A DNA stretch of 64,000 nucleotides from Pseudomonadota bacterium (GCA_018241665.1 JAFEDK010000007.1:62001-126000), one strand, 5' to 3'. Shown: positions 27,881 through 37,296, numbered from the stretch's first letter. Program-made: numbers and translations. The notes: generated by a model from the sequence alone, not told the origin.

Positions 27881-29026
27881 GTGGCAGAGATTGAACTGGA
27901 TATGGCGGTGTACGACCGCATCGTGGGAGGACTCTACGATGCGGCCCTCGACAGCCGGCGCTGGGGAACCGCGCTGGAAGCCCTGCGGGAGCTGTTCACC
28001 GCCAATTTCGTGACACTGATCCTCCGGGTGCCCGACGTCACCGACGTGGGCTTGATGATCTCGGTCGGCGAACTGCCGGGCGGTATCGGTGGCAAGGTGG
28101 TCTATCACACCTACCAGCACACCACGACGCCCTTCGTGAACCAGCCGGCCGACAAGGTGTTCACCGTCGAAGATCTGATGAGCGAGGCCGAATGGCGGCA
28201 GAGCGCCTATTACCAGCACTGGTGCGAGCCCCATGGCGTGTTCCATGTGATGGGCGCCGACATCGCCACGCCGGAGGCCGGCAAGCTGCGCTTCCGCCTG
28301 ACCCGGCCCGAAGGTGCGCCGCCGTTCAACGAGCAGGAACGGCGCCTGTGCCAGACGCTGATCCCGCACCTGCGGCGGGCGCTGCAGGTGCATAACCTGC
28401 TCGACCGTAGCGAATCCCTCGGCACCCTGTATTCCAAGGCCATCGGCCGCCTGTCGGTGGCCACGATCGTCCTCGACGAGACGGGCAAGGTGCTCGACCA
28501 GAACCTGATCGCCCAGGAAATCCTCGACAGCGGCGACGGCCTCAAGCTGGTCGGTGGCCGCCTGGAGGCCACCTATCCCAGCGACAACCGCGGCCTGCAG
28601 CAGCTCATCCGCAGCGCCTTCTCGCGGCAAGGGGGCGAGCGGCTGGTGCCCGCCGAGGCGATCTCCATCTCCCGCCCGTCCGGGCAGGTGAATCTCGGCG
28701 TAGTGGTGGAGGCGGTGCCGTCCAGCGAATGGGCGGAAGGCAAGGGCCAGCCGGCGGCCATCGTCTATATCCGCGATGCGGCGGGCAAGTCCCTGGCCAG
28801 CACCACGGTGGCCAAGCAGCTCTTCAACCTCACCCCGGCCGAGACCGCATTGGCGATGGAGTTGGCCAACGGCCTGTCGCTGGAAGAGGCGGCGGAAGCC
28901 CTCAACATCCGGCGCAACACCGCCCGCGCGCATCTGCGCTCGATCTTCTCGAAAACCGGCGTGCGCCGGCAGACCGAGCTGGTCCGCATCATGCTCAACA
29001 GCGTAGCCCCCCTCAGCCACCGCTGA
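27881..29026 (+). CDS. LuxR-type transcriptional regulator, probable regulator of the catabolic locus
   Basis: Regulator of 381 residues, GTG start after GGAGGAGAGG. The C-terminal 65 residues are a LuxR-type helix-turn-helix (FNLTPAETALAMELANGLS, EEAAEALNIRRNTARAHLRS, TGVRRQTELVRIML). The N-terminal 300 residues have a PAS-like sensory layout and no receiver domain, which suggests direct binding of a small molecule. It recalls LuxR-type regulators of steroid breakdown such as TeiR, but similarity was judged by eye. It is the only regulator inside blocks 1 and 3, and the seven copies of an 18-bp dyad around it have the size and symmetry of a LuxR-family site. No copy lies in front of its own gene. 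Confidence 0.85.
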   Translation: MAEIELDMAVYDRIVGGLYDAALDSRRWGTALEALRELFTANFVTLILRVPDVTDVGLMISVGELPGGIGGKVVYHTYQHTTTPFVNQPADKVFTVEDLMSEAEWRQSAYYQHWCEPHGVFHVMGADIATPEAGKLRFRLTRPEGAPPFNEQERRLCQTLIPHLRRALQVHNLLDRSESLGTLYSKAIGRLSVATIVLDETGKVLDQNLIAQEILDSGDGLKLVGGRLEATYPSDNRGLQQLIRSAFSRQGGERLVPAEAISISRPSGQVNLGVVVEAVPSSEWAEGKGQPAAIVYIRDAAGKSLASTTVAKQLFNLTPAETALAMELANGLSLEEAAEALNIRRNTARAHLRSIFSKTGVRRQTELVRIMLNSVAPLSHR

Positions 29027-29197
29027 TCGCAAGCCCTTCAGGCCGGCCGCACATGGCCCGGGCCTTCTGTCGTTCCGCCCATCGATCCTCGCCGCACCCC
29101 TTCGGGTGCCGCGGGGTTTTGGCACGTCTGCCGTACGGCGTCCGGCCAGCGTGGGCGGAGCCCTGCCTGATCTTAGAAGCTGGCCGGGCGTGGCCCC

Positions 29198-29215
29198 TAG
29201 TCCGGGCGGACGATG
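29198..29215 (+). promoter_or_regulatory. shared dyad motif, copy c
   Basis: TAGTCCGGGCGGACGATG, a perfect consensus match, 71 bp upstream of the thiolase gene. An ATACTG element follows at about 22 bp, so the dyad would be centred near -42, as in class II LuxR-type activation. The rest of the 260-bp gap between regulator and thiolase shows nothing else clear. Confidence 0.8.
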
Positions 29216-29286
29216 TTTGTGCAATTCCGTCGTTGGGATACTGAATCGTCGCCGCTCAAGGGCGGATTCTCTGGGGATTACACTCA

Positions 29287-30495
29287 ATGACCGATGTCTT
29301 CATTTACGACCACGTGCGCACGCCCCGCGGCAAGGGCAAGCCGGACGGCGCGCTGCACGAGGTCACGCCCGTCAACCTGGCCAGCCAGGTGCTGCAGGCC
29401 CTGCGTGCGCGCAGCGGTTTCGACAGCGCGCTGGTGGAGGATGTGATCCTGGGTTGCGTGGTGCCGGTGGGCGAGCAGGGCGGCAACATCGCCCGCATCG
29501 CCGCGCTGAACGCGGATTTCGCGCAGAGCGTGCCGGGCGTGCAGCTCAACCGCTATTGCGGCTCGGGTCTGGAAGCAGTCAATTTCGCAGCCGCCAAGGT
29601 CGGCGCCGGGCAGATCGACCTGGCCATCGGCGGTGGCGTGGAGAGCATGTCCCGCGTGCCGATGGGGGCCGACGGCGGCGCCTGGGCGACCGACCCGCAG
29701 GTGGCCTTCAAGACCTATTTCGTGATGCAGGGCATCAGCGCCGACCTGCTGGCGACCAAGTACGGCTTCAGCCGCCAGGACTGCGACGCCTACGCGGTGG
29801 AGAGCCAGCGCCGCGCAGCACAGGCGTGGGCGGAGGGGCGCTTCGACCGTTCCGTTGTCGCGGTGAAGGACATCCTCGGCCTGCCGCTGCTGGCGCGCGA
29901 CGAGATCGTCCGCGGCGACACGACGCTGGAAGCCCTTGGCGCCCTCAAGCCGGCCTTTGCCGAGATGGGCGCCAAGGCCGGCTTCGACGGCATCGCGCTG
30001 CAGCGCTACCCGCAGCTTGAACGCATCGAGCACGTCCATCACGCCGGCAACAGCTCCGGCATCGTCGATGGCGCCGCGGCGGTGCTGGTGGGCAACAAGG
30101 AAGTCGGCGAGCGCCTGGGACTCAAGCCCCGTGCCCGCATCCGCGCGGCGGTGACGGTGGGCTCCGAGCCGACCCTGATGCTCGATGGTCCGGCGGCCGC
30201 CGCCCGCCTGGCCCTGCGCAAGGCGCGCATGGCAACCGGCGACGTGGGCCTGTGGGAGCTCAACGAGGCCTTCTCCTCGGTGGTGCTGGCCTTCCTGGCC
30301 GAGATGGGCGTCGCCCACGAACGGATGAACGTCAATGGCGGGGCCATCGCGATGGGCCATCCCCTCGGCGCCACCGGCGCCATGATCCTCGGCACGCTGC
30401 TCGACGAGATGGAGCGGCAGGACGTGGCCACCGGCCTCGTCAGCCTGTGCGAGGCGGCCGGCATGGCCTCGGCGACCCTCATCGAACGCGTGTGA
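29287..30495 (+). CDS. acetyl-CoA C-acyltransferase (thiolase)
   Basis: Thiolase of 402 residues, first gene of a six-gene operon. It cleaves 3-ketoacyl-CoA with CoA, releasing acetyl- or propionyl-CoA. The nucleophilic cysteine is C91 in NRYCGSGLEA, the catalytic histidine H358 in AIAMGHPLGATG and the second cysteine C388 in SLCEAAGMA. The last motif lacks the triple glycine common in FadA-type enzymes, which may reflect a bulky substrate. With the following FadB-like protein it completes a beta-oxidation cycle. Spacing to the next gene is 16 bp. Confidence 0.92.
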   Translation: MTDVFIYDHVRTPRGKGKPDGALHEVTPVNLASQVLQALRARSGFDSALVEDVILGCVVPVGEQGGNIARIAALNADFAQSVPGVQLNRYCGSGLEAVNFAAAKVGAGQIDLAIGGGVESMSRVPMGADGGAWATDPQVAFKTYFVMQGISADLLATKYGFSRQDCDAYAVESQRRAAQAWAEGRFDRSVVAVKDILGLPLLARDEIVRGDTTLEALGALKPAFAEMGAKAGFDGIALQRYPQLERIEHVHHAGNSSGIVDGAAAVLVGNKEVGERLGLKPRARIRAAVTVGSEPTLMLDGPAAAARLALRKARMATGDVGLWELNEAFSSVVLAFLAEMGVAHERMNVNGGAIAMGHPLGATGAMILGTLLDEMERQDVATGLVSLCEAAGMASATLIERV

Positions 30496-30511
30496 GCACG
30501 GAACGGAAATC

Positions 30512-32695
30512 ATGATCGACTACTTCAAGTACGCCGTCGACGCGGACGGCATCTGCACGCTGACCATCGACCAGCCCGGCTCCGCGGCCAACGTGATGGA
30601 CCGCAACTTCATCGCCAGCTTCCGCGCCAATCTGGAAAAGGCGGTGGCCGACGACGCGGTGAAGGGCATCGTCCTCACCTCCGGCAAGAGCTCCTTCGTG
30701 GCCGGCGCCGACCTAAAGTCCATGGAAGCCGCGCTGACGACCAAGCAGGACGCGGCGACCCTGTTCGAGCAGTGCTGGGACTTCTCCAGCCTGCTGCGCC
30801 GCATGGAAACCTGCGGCAAGCCGGTGGCGGCAGCCATAAACGGCGCGGCCCTCGGCGGCGGTTTCGAGATCTGCCTGGCCTGCCATTACCGCGTGGCATC
30901 CGACGCCCGCGGCATCGTCGTCGGCATGCCGGAAGTCGGCGTGGGCCTTTTGCCAGGCGCCGGCGGCACCCAGCGCTACCTGCGCCTGATCGGCGTGGCC
31001 AAGGCCTTGCCCTTCCTACTGCAAGGCAGCCAGCTCAAGGCCGAAAAGGCCCGCGAGGCCGGCTTGATCCACGCCGTAGTGCCCGCGACCGAGCTGCTGG
31101 TGGAAGCGAAGCGCTGGCTGCGTGAGGCTGCAGACCCCGTCCAGCCCTGGGACAAGAAAGGCTTTCGCATCCCCGGCGGCAACAGCCCGCTGCAGCCCGA
31201 ACTGGCCCAGCTCTTCATGGGCACCGCGGCCAACCTGCAGGCCGGCACCTTCCATAACCTGCCGGCGCCGCTGGCGATCGCGTCCTGCCTGTATGAAGGC
31301 ATGCAGCTGCCGATGGACAAGGCGCTGCGGGTGGAGTGCAAGTACTTCGTCAAGCTCAACCTCGACCCGGTGGCCGGCAACATGGTGCGCACGGTGTTCA
31401 TCAACAAGGGCGAGGCGGACAAGCTGGTGCGTCGCCCGGCCGGTGTGCCGACCCGCCGCCATGAGCGGATTGGCGTGCTCGGCGCCGGGCTGATGGGCGC
31501 CGGAGTGGCCTATGTTGCGGCTCAGGCGGGCATCGACGTCGTTCTGATCGACAGGGATCAAGCGTGCGCCGACAAGGGCAAGGCTTACAGCGAGGCGCGC
31601 CTCAAGAAAGACGTGGAACGCGGCCGTCTGAAGGCGGATCGCCTCGATGCGATCCTCGCGCGCATCCATCCGACCACCGACTATGCGGCTCTGAGGGATG
31701 TCAGCCTCGTTGTGGAGGCAGTGTTCGAGGATCGGAGCGTGAAAGCCGAGGTGTTTAGCCTGGCGGACGCCGTTCTGAAGGACGATGCCGTGCTGGCCAG
31801 CAACACCTCGGCGCTGCCGATCACCGGCCTCGCGGAAACCACGCGTCGGCCCAACAAGATGGTGGGCCTGCATTTCTTCTCGCCGGTGGAGCGCATGCCG
31901 CTGGTGGAGGTGATCCGAGGCCGCCAGACCGACGACGCGGCCCTCGCCGAGGCGCTGGACTTCGTCGCCCAGCTGCGCAAGACGCCGATCCTGGTGAACG
32001 ACAGCCGGGGCTTCTTCACCAGCCGCTTCATCGGCGCCTTCATCAACGAGGGCGTGACGATGGTCGCAGAGGGCATCAACCCGGCGTTGATCGAGAACGC
32101 CGCGCGCATGGCCGGCTACCCGGTGGGGGCGCTGAGCATCTCCGACGAGATCGGGCTCGACCTCGCCTGGAAGGGCGCCCAGCAGCAGGCCAATGACCTG
32201 GGGCCGGACTACGTGCCGGGCTCGTCGGTCGGCATCATCACGACGCTGGTGGCAGACCACGAGCGCCACGGCCGCAAGAACCGCAAGGGCTTCTACGACT
32301 ACGCCGCCGATGGCAGCAAGCGCCTGTGGCCGGGTCTCGCCGACATCTGGCCGAGGAAACCCGAGGCCGAGCAGCCGACGGTGGACGAGGTCAGGACGCG
32401 GATGCTGTTCGCCCAGTTTGCCGACGCGGCCCGCTGCATGGCCGACGGCGTGCTCGTCGATCCGGCCGACGGGGATATCGGTGCCTGCTTCGGCGTGGGC
32501 TTCCCGATCTACCTGGGTGGGCCTTTTGCGGCGATGGACACCCTCGGCATCGCCCACGTGGTGGCGGAATGCGACCGCCTGGCGGCCACCTATGCCGCCG
32601 ACCGCTACGCGATTCCGCAGCTGTTGCGGGACATGGCGGCGGAAGGGCGGACCTTTTACGGGCCGAACCGCATCGTGCCGCCGGCGACCCGCTGA
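30512..32695 (+). CDS. bifunctional enoyl-CoA hydratase/3-hydroxyacyl-CoA dehydrogenase, FadB-like
   Basis: Multifunctional beta-oxidation enzyme of 727 residues. The N-terminal hydratase domain (about 1-190) shows SSFVAGADLKSME and GAALGGGFEICLA, which form the oxyanion hole, and GLLPGAGGTQRYLRL. The dehydrogenase domain starts near residue 318 with the NAD-binding motif GVLGAGLMGAGVAY and contains HFFSPVERMPLVEV and the two C-terminal helical domains. It hydrates a 2-enoyl-CoA and oxidises the 3-hydroxyacyl-CoA. It is linked to the thiolase upstream and is separated from the next gene by a single base. Confidence 0.93.
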   Translation: MIDYFKYAVDADGICTLTIDQPGSAANVMDRNFIASFRANLEKAVADDAVKGIVLTSGKSSFVAGADLKSMEAALTTKQDAATLFEQCWDFSSLLRRMETCGKPVAAAINGAALGGGFEICLACHYRVASDARGIVVGMPEVGVGLLPGAGGTQRYLRLIGVAKALPFLLQGSQLKAEKAREAGLIHAVVPATELLVEAKRWLREAADPVQPWDKKGFRIPGGNSPLQPELAQLFMGTAANLQAGTFHNLPAPLAIASCLYEGMQLPMDKALRVECKYFVKLNLDPVAGNMVRTVFINKGEADKLVRRPAGVPTRRHERIGVLGAGLMGAGVAYVAAQAGIDVVLIDRDQACADKGKAYSEARLKKDVERGRLKADRLDAILARIHPTTDYAALRDVSLVVEAVFEDRSVKAEVFSLADAVLKDDAVLASNTSALPITGLAETTRRPNKMVGLHFFSPVERMPLVEVIRGRQTDDAALAEALDFVAQLRKTPILVNDSRGFFTSRFIGAFINEGVTMVAEGINPALIENAARMAGYPVGALSISDEIGLDLAWKGAQQQANDLGPDYVPGSSVGIITTLVADHERHGRKNRKGFYDYAADGSKRLWPGLADIWPRKPEAEQPTVDEVRTRMLFAQFADAARCMADGVLVDPADGDIGACFGVGFPIYLGGPFAAMDTLGIAHVVAECDRLAATYAADRYAIPQLLRDMAAEGRTFYGPNRIVPPATR

Positions 32696-32696
32696 G

Positions 32697-33683
32697 ATGG
32701 CGATCCCAGAAGCCTTCGCCGGCCGGCTGACGCTACCGCTGATCGGCTCGCCGATGTTCCTCGCCAGCGGCCCCCAACTGGTGCTGGCCCAGTGCAAGGC
32801 CGGCGTGATCGGCACTTTCCCGACGCTCAACGCGCGGCCTGCCGAGGCGCTCGACGAATGGCTGACGCGCATCCGGCTGGACCTGGCGGACTGGGACGCC
32901 ACGCACCCCGAACGACCGTCGGCCCCCTTTGGCGTCAACCTGATCCTGCACCGCTCCAACCCGCGCCAGCAGGAGGACCTGGCCCGCGTGGTGGCGCACC
33001 GGGTGCCGCTGGTGATCACCTCGGTGGGGCGTCCGGACGCGGTGGTGCAGGCGGTCCACGGCTATGGCGGCCAGGTCTTCCACGACGTGATCAGCGTGGT
33101 CCATGCCAGGAAGGCCATCGCCTGTGGCGTGGATGGGCTGATCCTGGTCTGCGCCGGAGCCGGCGGGCACGCGGGCGACCGCTCGCCCTTCGCGCTGCTG
33201 GCCGAGGTGCGCGAGTTCTGGGATGGCCCCATCGCGCTGGCCGGGGCGCTGTCGGACGGCCGCGCGCTGCGTGCAGCCGAGATCATGGGCGCCGACTTCG
33301 GCTACATGGGCACCCGCTTCATCGCCACCCGCGAATGCGCCGCCGAGGCTGGCCACAAGGCCTTGGTGGTCCGGGATTCGGGGGACGACATCGTCTATAC
33401 GCCGGTCTTCAGCGGCATCCGGGCCAACTACCTCAAGGCCAGCGTGCGCGCTGCCGGCATCGACCCCGACCAACTGGAAGGCGTGCAGACCGGCGGCAAG
33501 GACGACCTTTTCGCCGCCATCGGCAGCCAGCCCAAAGCCTGGAAGGACGTGTGGTCGGCGGGGCAGGGGATAGGGACGATCCACGACATCCCGAGCGTCG
33601 CCGAGCTGGTGGCGCGGATGCGCCAGGAGTATGCGGCCGCCGTCGCCACGCCGGCCCGCTTCGCCCGAGACCTCATGGCCTAG
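32697..33683 (+). CDS. nitronate monooxygenase family FMN protein
   Basis: FMN-dependent TIM-barrel protein of 328 residues, ATG at 32697 one base after the preceding stop. LTLPLIGSPMFLASGPQLVL at the N-terminus and LILVCAGAGGHAGDRSPFAL in the middle are the flavin-binding landmarks of the nitronate monooxygenase/2-nitropropane dioxygenase family. Members inside beta-oxidation operons are unlikely to act on nitronates; some are thought to be enoyl-CoA reductases or related oxidoreductases. Its tight position in this operon suggests a redox step on a CoA ester, which is inference. Confidence 0.85.
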   Translation: MAIPEAFAGRLTLPLIGSPMFLASGPQLVLAQCKAGVIGTFPTLNARPAEALDEWLTRIRLDLADWDATHPERPSAPFGVNLILHRSNPRQQEDLARVVAHRVPLVITSVGRPDAVVQAVHGYGGQVFHDVISVVHARKAIACGVDGLILVCAGAGGHAGDRSPFALLAEVREFWDGPIALAGALSDGRALRAAEIMGADFGYMGTRFIATRECAAEAGHKALVVRDSGDDIVYTPVFSGIRANYLKASVRAAGIDPDQLEGVQTGGKDDLFAAIGSQPKAWKDVWSAGQGIGTIHDIPSVAELVARMRQEYAAAVATPARFARDLMA

Positions 33684-33716
33684 GGCAAGAACAGACACAA
33701 GGAATAAGGAGGAGAC

Positions 33717-34868
33717 ATGAATCAAGCCAAACCCCTCGCCGGGGTGCGCGTGCTCGACTTGACCCAGCTGCTGCCTGGCCCCATGTGCACCCTGCACCTG
33801 GCCGACATGGGCGCCGAGGTCATCAAGATCGAGCCGCCCCGCGGTGGCGACCCGACCCGCGGGCTCGACGGCGAGCAATTCAACGGAATGTTCCTGATGC
33901 TCAACCGCAACAAGCGCTCGCTGGCCCTCGACCTGCGCACCGATGAAGGCGTCGCCGTGCTGCACCGGCTAGCCGAGCGGGCCGACGTGCTGGTGGAGGG
34001 CTTCCGCCCCGGCGTCGCCGAGCGCCTGGGCATCGGCTACGCCCGGCTGGCGGAGATCAACCCACGCCTGGTGTATTGCTCGATCACCGGCTACGGGCAG
34101 GACGGTCCGCTGGCCCAGGCCGCCGGGCATGACATCAACTACGAATCCCTTGCCGGCGTGCTGGAGCAGACCGGCGTGGCCGGTGGCCCGCCGGCACAGG
34201 GCCATTTCCCGGTGGCCGACCTGGCCGGCGGTGCGCTGTCGGCGGCGATGGGCATCCTGGCCGCACTGTTGGGCGCCCGTAACACAGGGCATGGCAGCCA
34301 CGTGGATGTGGCGATGACCGACTGCCTGATGGTGCACAACATCATGAGCACGGTGTCCTGGCAGCGTGCCGGCCAGGCGGTGCCGCGCGGCGCCGATTTC
34401 CTGTCCGGCGGCATCGCGTGCTACGGCGTGTACGAGACCGCGGACGGGCGCCACCTGGCCGTCGGCGCCATCGAACCGAAGTTCTGGACGGCCTTTTGCA
34501 ATGCCATCGAACGGCCCGACCTCTACGCCCGTGGGCATGTGGGCGGCGCCAAGGGGGCCGAGGCGCGCACCGAGGTCGCCGCCGTCCTCCGCGCGCAGAC
34601 GCTGGCCCACTGGCAGGCCGTATTCGCCAATGTGGATGCCTGCGTGACGCCGGTGCTGCGCGTGGATGAGGCGGTCGCGCATCCCCACGCGCAGGCCCGC
34701 AGCCTGCTGCGCGAGGACATCCATCCGGTGGCTGGTCGCCATTCGAGCTACGCCTTTCCGATCCGCATGAGCGGCTACCGCCTCGACGAGGCGCGTCCCG
34801 CACCGGCCCTCGGGGCCGACAACGCCGCAATCTACGCGGAACTCGGCCTCGCCCCCCAGGCCGCCTGA
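33717..34868 (+). CDS. alpha-methylacyl-CoA racemase-like (CaiB/BaiF family III)
   Basis: Family III CoA-transferase fold protein of 383 residues. The segment AGHDINYESLAGVL places a histidine at 138, and VADLAGGALSAAMGI places an aspartate at 168. This HDINY signature and the 30-residue spacing match the catalytic His/Asp pair of alpha-methylacyl-CoA racemase rather than a formyl- or carnitine-CoA transferase. It would interconvert (2R)- and (2S)-methylacyl-CoA so that acyl-CoA dehydrogenases can act, a step needed for isoprenoid and sterol side chains. It follows a GGAGGAG ribosome binding site 33 bp after the previous gene. Confidence 0.87.
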   Translation: MNQAKPLAGVRVLDLTQLLPGPMCTLHLADMGAEVIKIEPPRGGDPTRGLDGEQFNGMFLMLNRNKRSLALDLRTDEGVAVLHRLAERADVLVEGFRPGVAERLGIGYARLAEINPRLVYCSITGYGQDGPLAQAAGHDINYESLAGVLEQTGVAGGPPAQGHFPVADLAGGALSAAMGILAALLGARNTGHGSHVDVAMTDCLMVHNIMSTVSWQRAGQAVPRGADFLSGGIACYGVYETADGRHLAVGAIEPKFWTAFCNAIERPDLYARGHVGGAKGAEARTEVAAVLRAQTLAHWQAVFANVDACVTPVLRVDEAVAHPHAQARSLLREDIHPVAGRHSSYAFPIRMSGYRLDEARPAPALGADNAAIYAELGLAPQAA

Positions 34869-34898
34869 ACGCCAGCCCCAGCAAAGGAGACACGATAG

Positions 34899-36509
34899 AT
34901 GCAACGTACTTTCAACCTGGCCGACCTGTTCGAGATCGTCGCCGCCCAGGTGCCCGAACGCACGGCCGTCGTCTGCGGCGCCCAGCGCCTCAGCTACGCG
35001 GAACTCGATGCGCGGGCCAACCGCCTGGCGGCGCTGCTGCAACAGCGTGGCGTCGGCCCCGGCGACACGGTCGGACTGCAGCTCTACAACGGCCCTGAAT
35101 ATCTCGAAGGCTTTCTGGCCGCGTGCAAGCTGCGCGCGCTGGCGGTGAACATCAACTACCGCTACGTGGCGGACGAGCTGCGTTACCTGTACGCCGACGC
35201 ACAACTCAAGGCGCTGATCTATTCGGCACCGCTGGCAGCGGTGGTCGAACCCGCGCTGCCGGATTTCCCCGGCATCGCACTGGCGCTGCGCAGCGGTGCC
35301 GACTACGAGGCGGGATTGGCCGCAGCCCCCACAAGCTACGCGCTTCCCCAGCGCAGCGACGAGGACATCATGCTGCTGTACACCGGCGGCACCACCGGCA
35401 TGCCGAAGGGCGTCATGTGGCCGCACCGGGCGCTGTTCTTCGGTGCCCTCGGTGGCGGTGGCTTCTACCGCCGCGAGGGTCCGGTCAGCCGGCCGGAGGA
35501 ACTCGGCGACGTAGCCCGCGACGGCTTCCCGCTGCGCTTCTTCCCGGTAGCCCCGCTGATCCATGGCGCCGCCCAGTGGGCCACGCTGGCGTCCCTGTTC
35601 GCCGGGCATACGGTGCTGATCCGCGAGGAAGTGGAGTTCAACGCCGAGAAAGTGTGGGAGCTGGCTGCCCGCGAGCAGGCCAACATCATGTCCATCGTCG
35701 GCGACGCGATGGCGATGCCGCTGCTCAACGCGCTGAAAGCCCATCCGGGCCGCTGGGATCTGTCCAAGCTGATGAACTTCGGCTCCGGCGGCGGGCTGTT
35801 CTCGGCCCACGTGCAGGCCGAACTGCGCGAGCGGCTGGGCGGCGCGGCGGTGAACGACAGCATGGGTTCGTCGGAAGGTGGCGTGTTGGGCGGCGGCAGC
35901 CGGCCGACGGAAGGGGAAGGCTTCATCCGCCTGGCGCCGCGTCCTGACATCGCGGTGATCGCCGAGGACCGCAGCCGCCTCGTCGGCCCCGGCGAGCGCG
36001 GCCTGCTGGTGCGCGTCGGCCACGTGCCGGTGGGCTATTTCGGCGATCCGGAGAAGTCGGCGCAGACCTTCTTCGCCTTCGAGGGCCGGCGCTATGTGAA
36101 CACCGGCGACATGGCCCGCGTCGACGCGGATGGCTCCATCGTCGTGCTCGGGCGCGGTTCCCAATGCATAAATACCGGCGGTGAAAAGGTCCATCCGGAG
36201 GAGGTGGAAGAAGTGCTGCATCGCTATCCTGGCGTCGAGGATGCGCTGGTGGTGGGCATCCCCGACCCGATCTGGGGGCAGCGCGTGTCGGCGGCGATCA
36301 GCCTGCGGGACGGCGCCGCACCTGACGCGGAAGCGGTGCGGGCGTTCTGCCACCAGCATCTGGCGGGCTACAAGGTGCCCAAGTCGCTGATGTTCGTGGA
36401 CCGCATCGTCCGCTCGCCGGCCGGCAAGGCCGATTACCGCTGGGCACGCCAGCAGCTGGAAGCCGGCCTGCAGGCGATTGCGCAGGCCGTTCACAAAATC
36501 GATGAATGA
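34899..36509 (+). CDS. acyl-CoA synthetase, FadD19-like (steroid side-chain type)
   Basis: Adenylate-forming ligase of 536 residues. Motifs are LLYTGGTTGMPKGVMWPH near 158-175, RFFPVAPLIHGAAQWAT, NDSMGSSEGG, YVNTGDMARVDADG, GRGSQCINTGGEKVHPEE and the C-terminal RSPAGKADYRWA with the catalytic lysine. The ending and the MWxH segment after the phosphate loop resemble FadD19-type ligases that activate C5 side chains of steroids, more than medium- or long-chain fatty acid ligases. Placed beside an alpha-methylacyl-CoA racemase, it probably activates a methyl-branched acid. The resemblance was judged by eye from remembered sequences. Confidence 0.86.
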   Translation: MQRTFNLADLFEIVAAQVPERTAVVCGAQRLSYAELDARANRLAALLQQRGVGPGDTVGLQLYNGPEYLEGFLAACKLRALAVNINYRYVADELRYLYADAQLKALIYSAPLAAVVEPALPDFPGIALALRSGADYEAGLAAAPTSYALPQRSDEDIMLLYTGGTTGMPKGVMWPHRALFFGALGGGGFYRREGPVSRPEELGDVARDGFPLRFFPVAPLIHGAAQWATLASLFAGHTVLIREEVEFNAEKVWELAAREQANIMSIVGDAMAMPLLNALKAHPGRWDLSKLMNFGSGGGLFSAHVQAELRERLGGAAVNDSMGSSEGGVLGGGSRPTEGEGFIRLAPRPDIAVIAEDRSRLVGPGERGLLVRVGHVPVGYFGDPEKSAQTFFAFEGRRYVNTGDMARVDADGSIVVLGRGSQCINTGGEKVHPEEVEEVLHRYPGVEDALVVGIPDPIWGQRVSAAISLRDGAAPDAEAVRAFCHQHLAGYKVPKSLMFVDRIVRSPAGKADYRWARQQLEAGLQAIAQAVHKIDE

Positions 36510-36528
36510 CAAGAGTGAAGGAGAAGAC

Positions 36529-37296
36529 ATGCCAACAACCATCGTGACCGGCTCCGCGTCGGGTATCGGAGCCGCCGTCTGCCGCGGGCTTCAGGCTGCC
36601 GGCCAGCGGGTGATCAGGATCGACCGCCAGAACGCCGACATCGTTGCCGACTTGTCCACGCCCGCGGGCCGCCGCGCTGCCATCGACGCCGCGCTGGCCG
36701 CCTGCGACGGCGTGCTCGACGGACTGGTCTGTTGCGCCGGCCTCGGCGTCACCGCGCCGTCGAGCAGCCTCATCGTTGCCGTCAATTATTTCGGTATGAG
36801 CGAACTGGTGGATGGCTTTGCCGACGCGCTGGCCAAGGGCTCGCAACCCGCGGCGCTGTTGATCGGCTCGGTGGCCTCCGTGCAGCCGGGCGCCGACAAG
36901 GCGCCGATGGTGGAGGTCATGCTCGGCGGTAACGAGGCGGAGGCGCTGGCAGCGGCCGACGCCCTAGGCCGGCCGGAGGTGGCCTACGCGTCTTCGAAGT
37001 ATGCGGTGAGCGTCTTCGCCCGCCGCAAGGCCGTCGAGTGGGGCAAGCGCGGCATTCGCCTCAACGTCGTCGCGCCGGGCGCCGTCGAGACGCCGCTGCA
37101 CAAGGCTTCCCTGGACGATCCGCGCTTCGGCCAGGCGGTGAAGAACTTCGTCGCGCCGATCGGCCGCGCGGGGTCGCCCGACGAGATCGCCAACGTGGTG
37201 GCTTTCCTGCAGTCGCCGCAGGCCAGCTTTGTCCATGGCGCGGTGATCTTTGCCGACGGCGGCATGGACGCGATGGTGCGCTCCGCGCGCTTCTGA
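36529..37296 (+). CDS. short-chain dehydrogenase, 3alpha-hydroxysteroid dehydrogenase/carbonyl reductase-like
   Basis: SDR oxidoreductase of 255 residues, ATG at 36529 after GAAGGAG. The cofactor motif is [11 protein letters not shown] at residues 5-15, and the catalytic residues are S114 (LIGSVAS), Y153 and K157 (YASSK). The order [37 protein letters not shown] and [17 protein letters not shown]-like end closely follows the Comamonas 3alpha-hydroxysteroid dehydrogenase/carbonyl reductase. It would oxidise or reduce a hydroxyl or keto group with NAD(P). It is the last gene of the operon that begins with the thiolase, and a strong terminator follows. Confidence 0.85.
   Translation: MPTTIVTGSASGIGAAVCRGLQAAGQRVIRIDRQNADIVADLSTPAGRRAAIDAALAACDGVLDGLVCCAGLGVTAPSSSLIVAVNYFGMSELVDGFADALAKGSQPAALLIGSVASVQPGADKAPMVEVMLGGNEAEALAAADALGRPEVAYASSKYAVSVFARRKAVEWGKRGIRLNVVAPGAVETPLHKASLDDPRFGQAVKNFVAPIGRAGSPDEIANVVAFLQSPQASFVHGAVIFADGGMDAMVRSARF

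Noticed and set aside
31016-33019. Long minus-strand open frame across the FadB-like and nitronate monooxygenase genes
   Set aside because: Antisense shadow; it crosses the boundary between two well-supported plus-strand genes and shows no domain.
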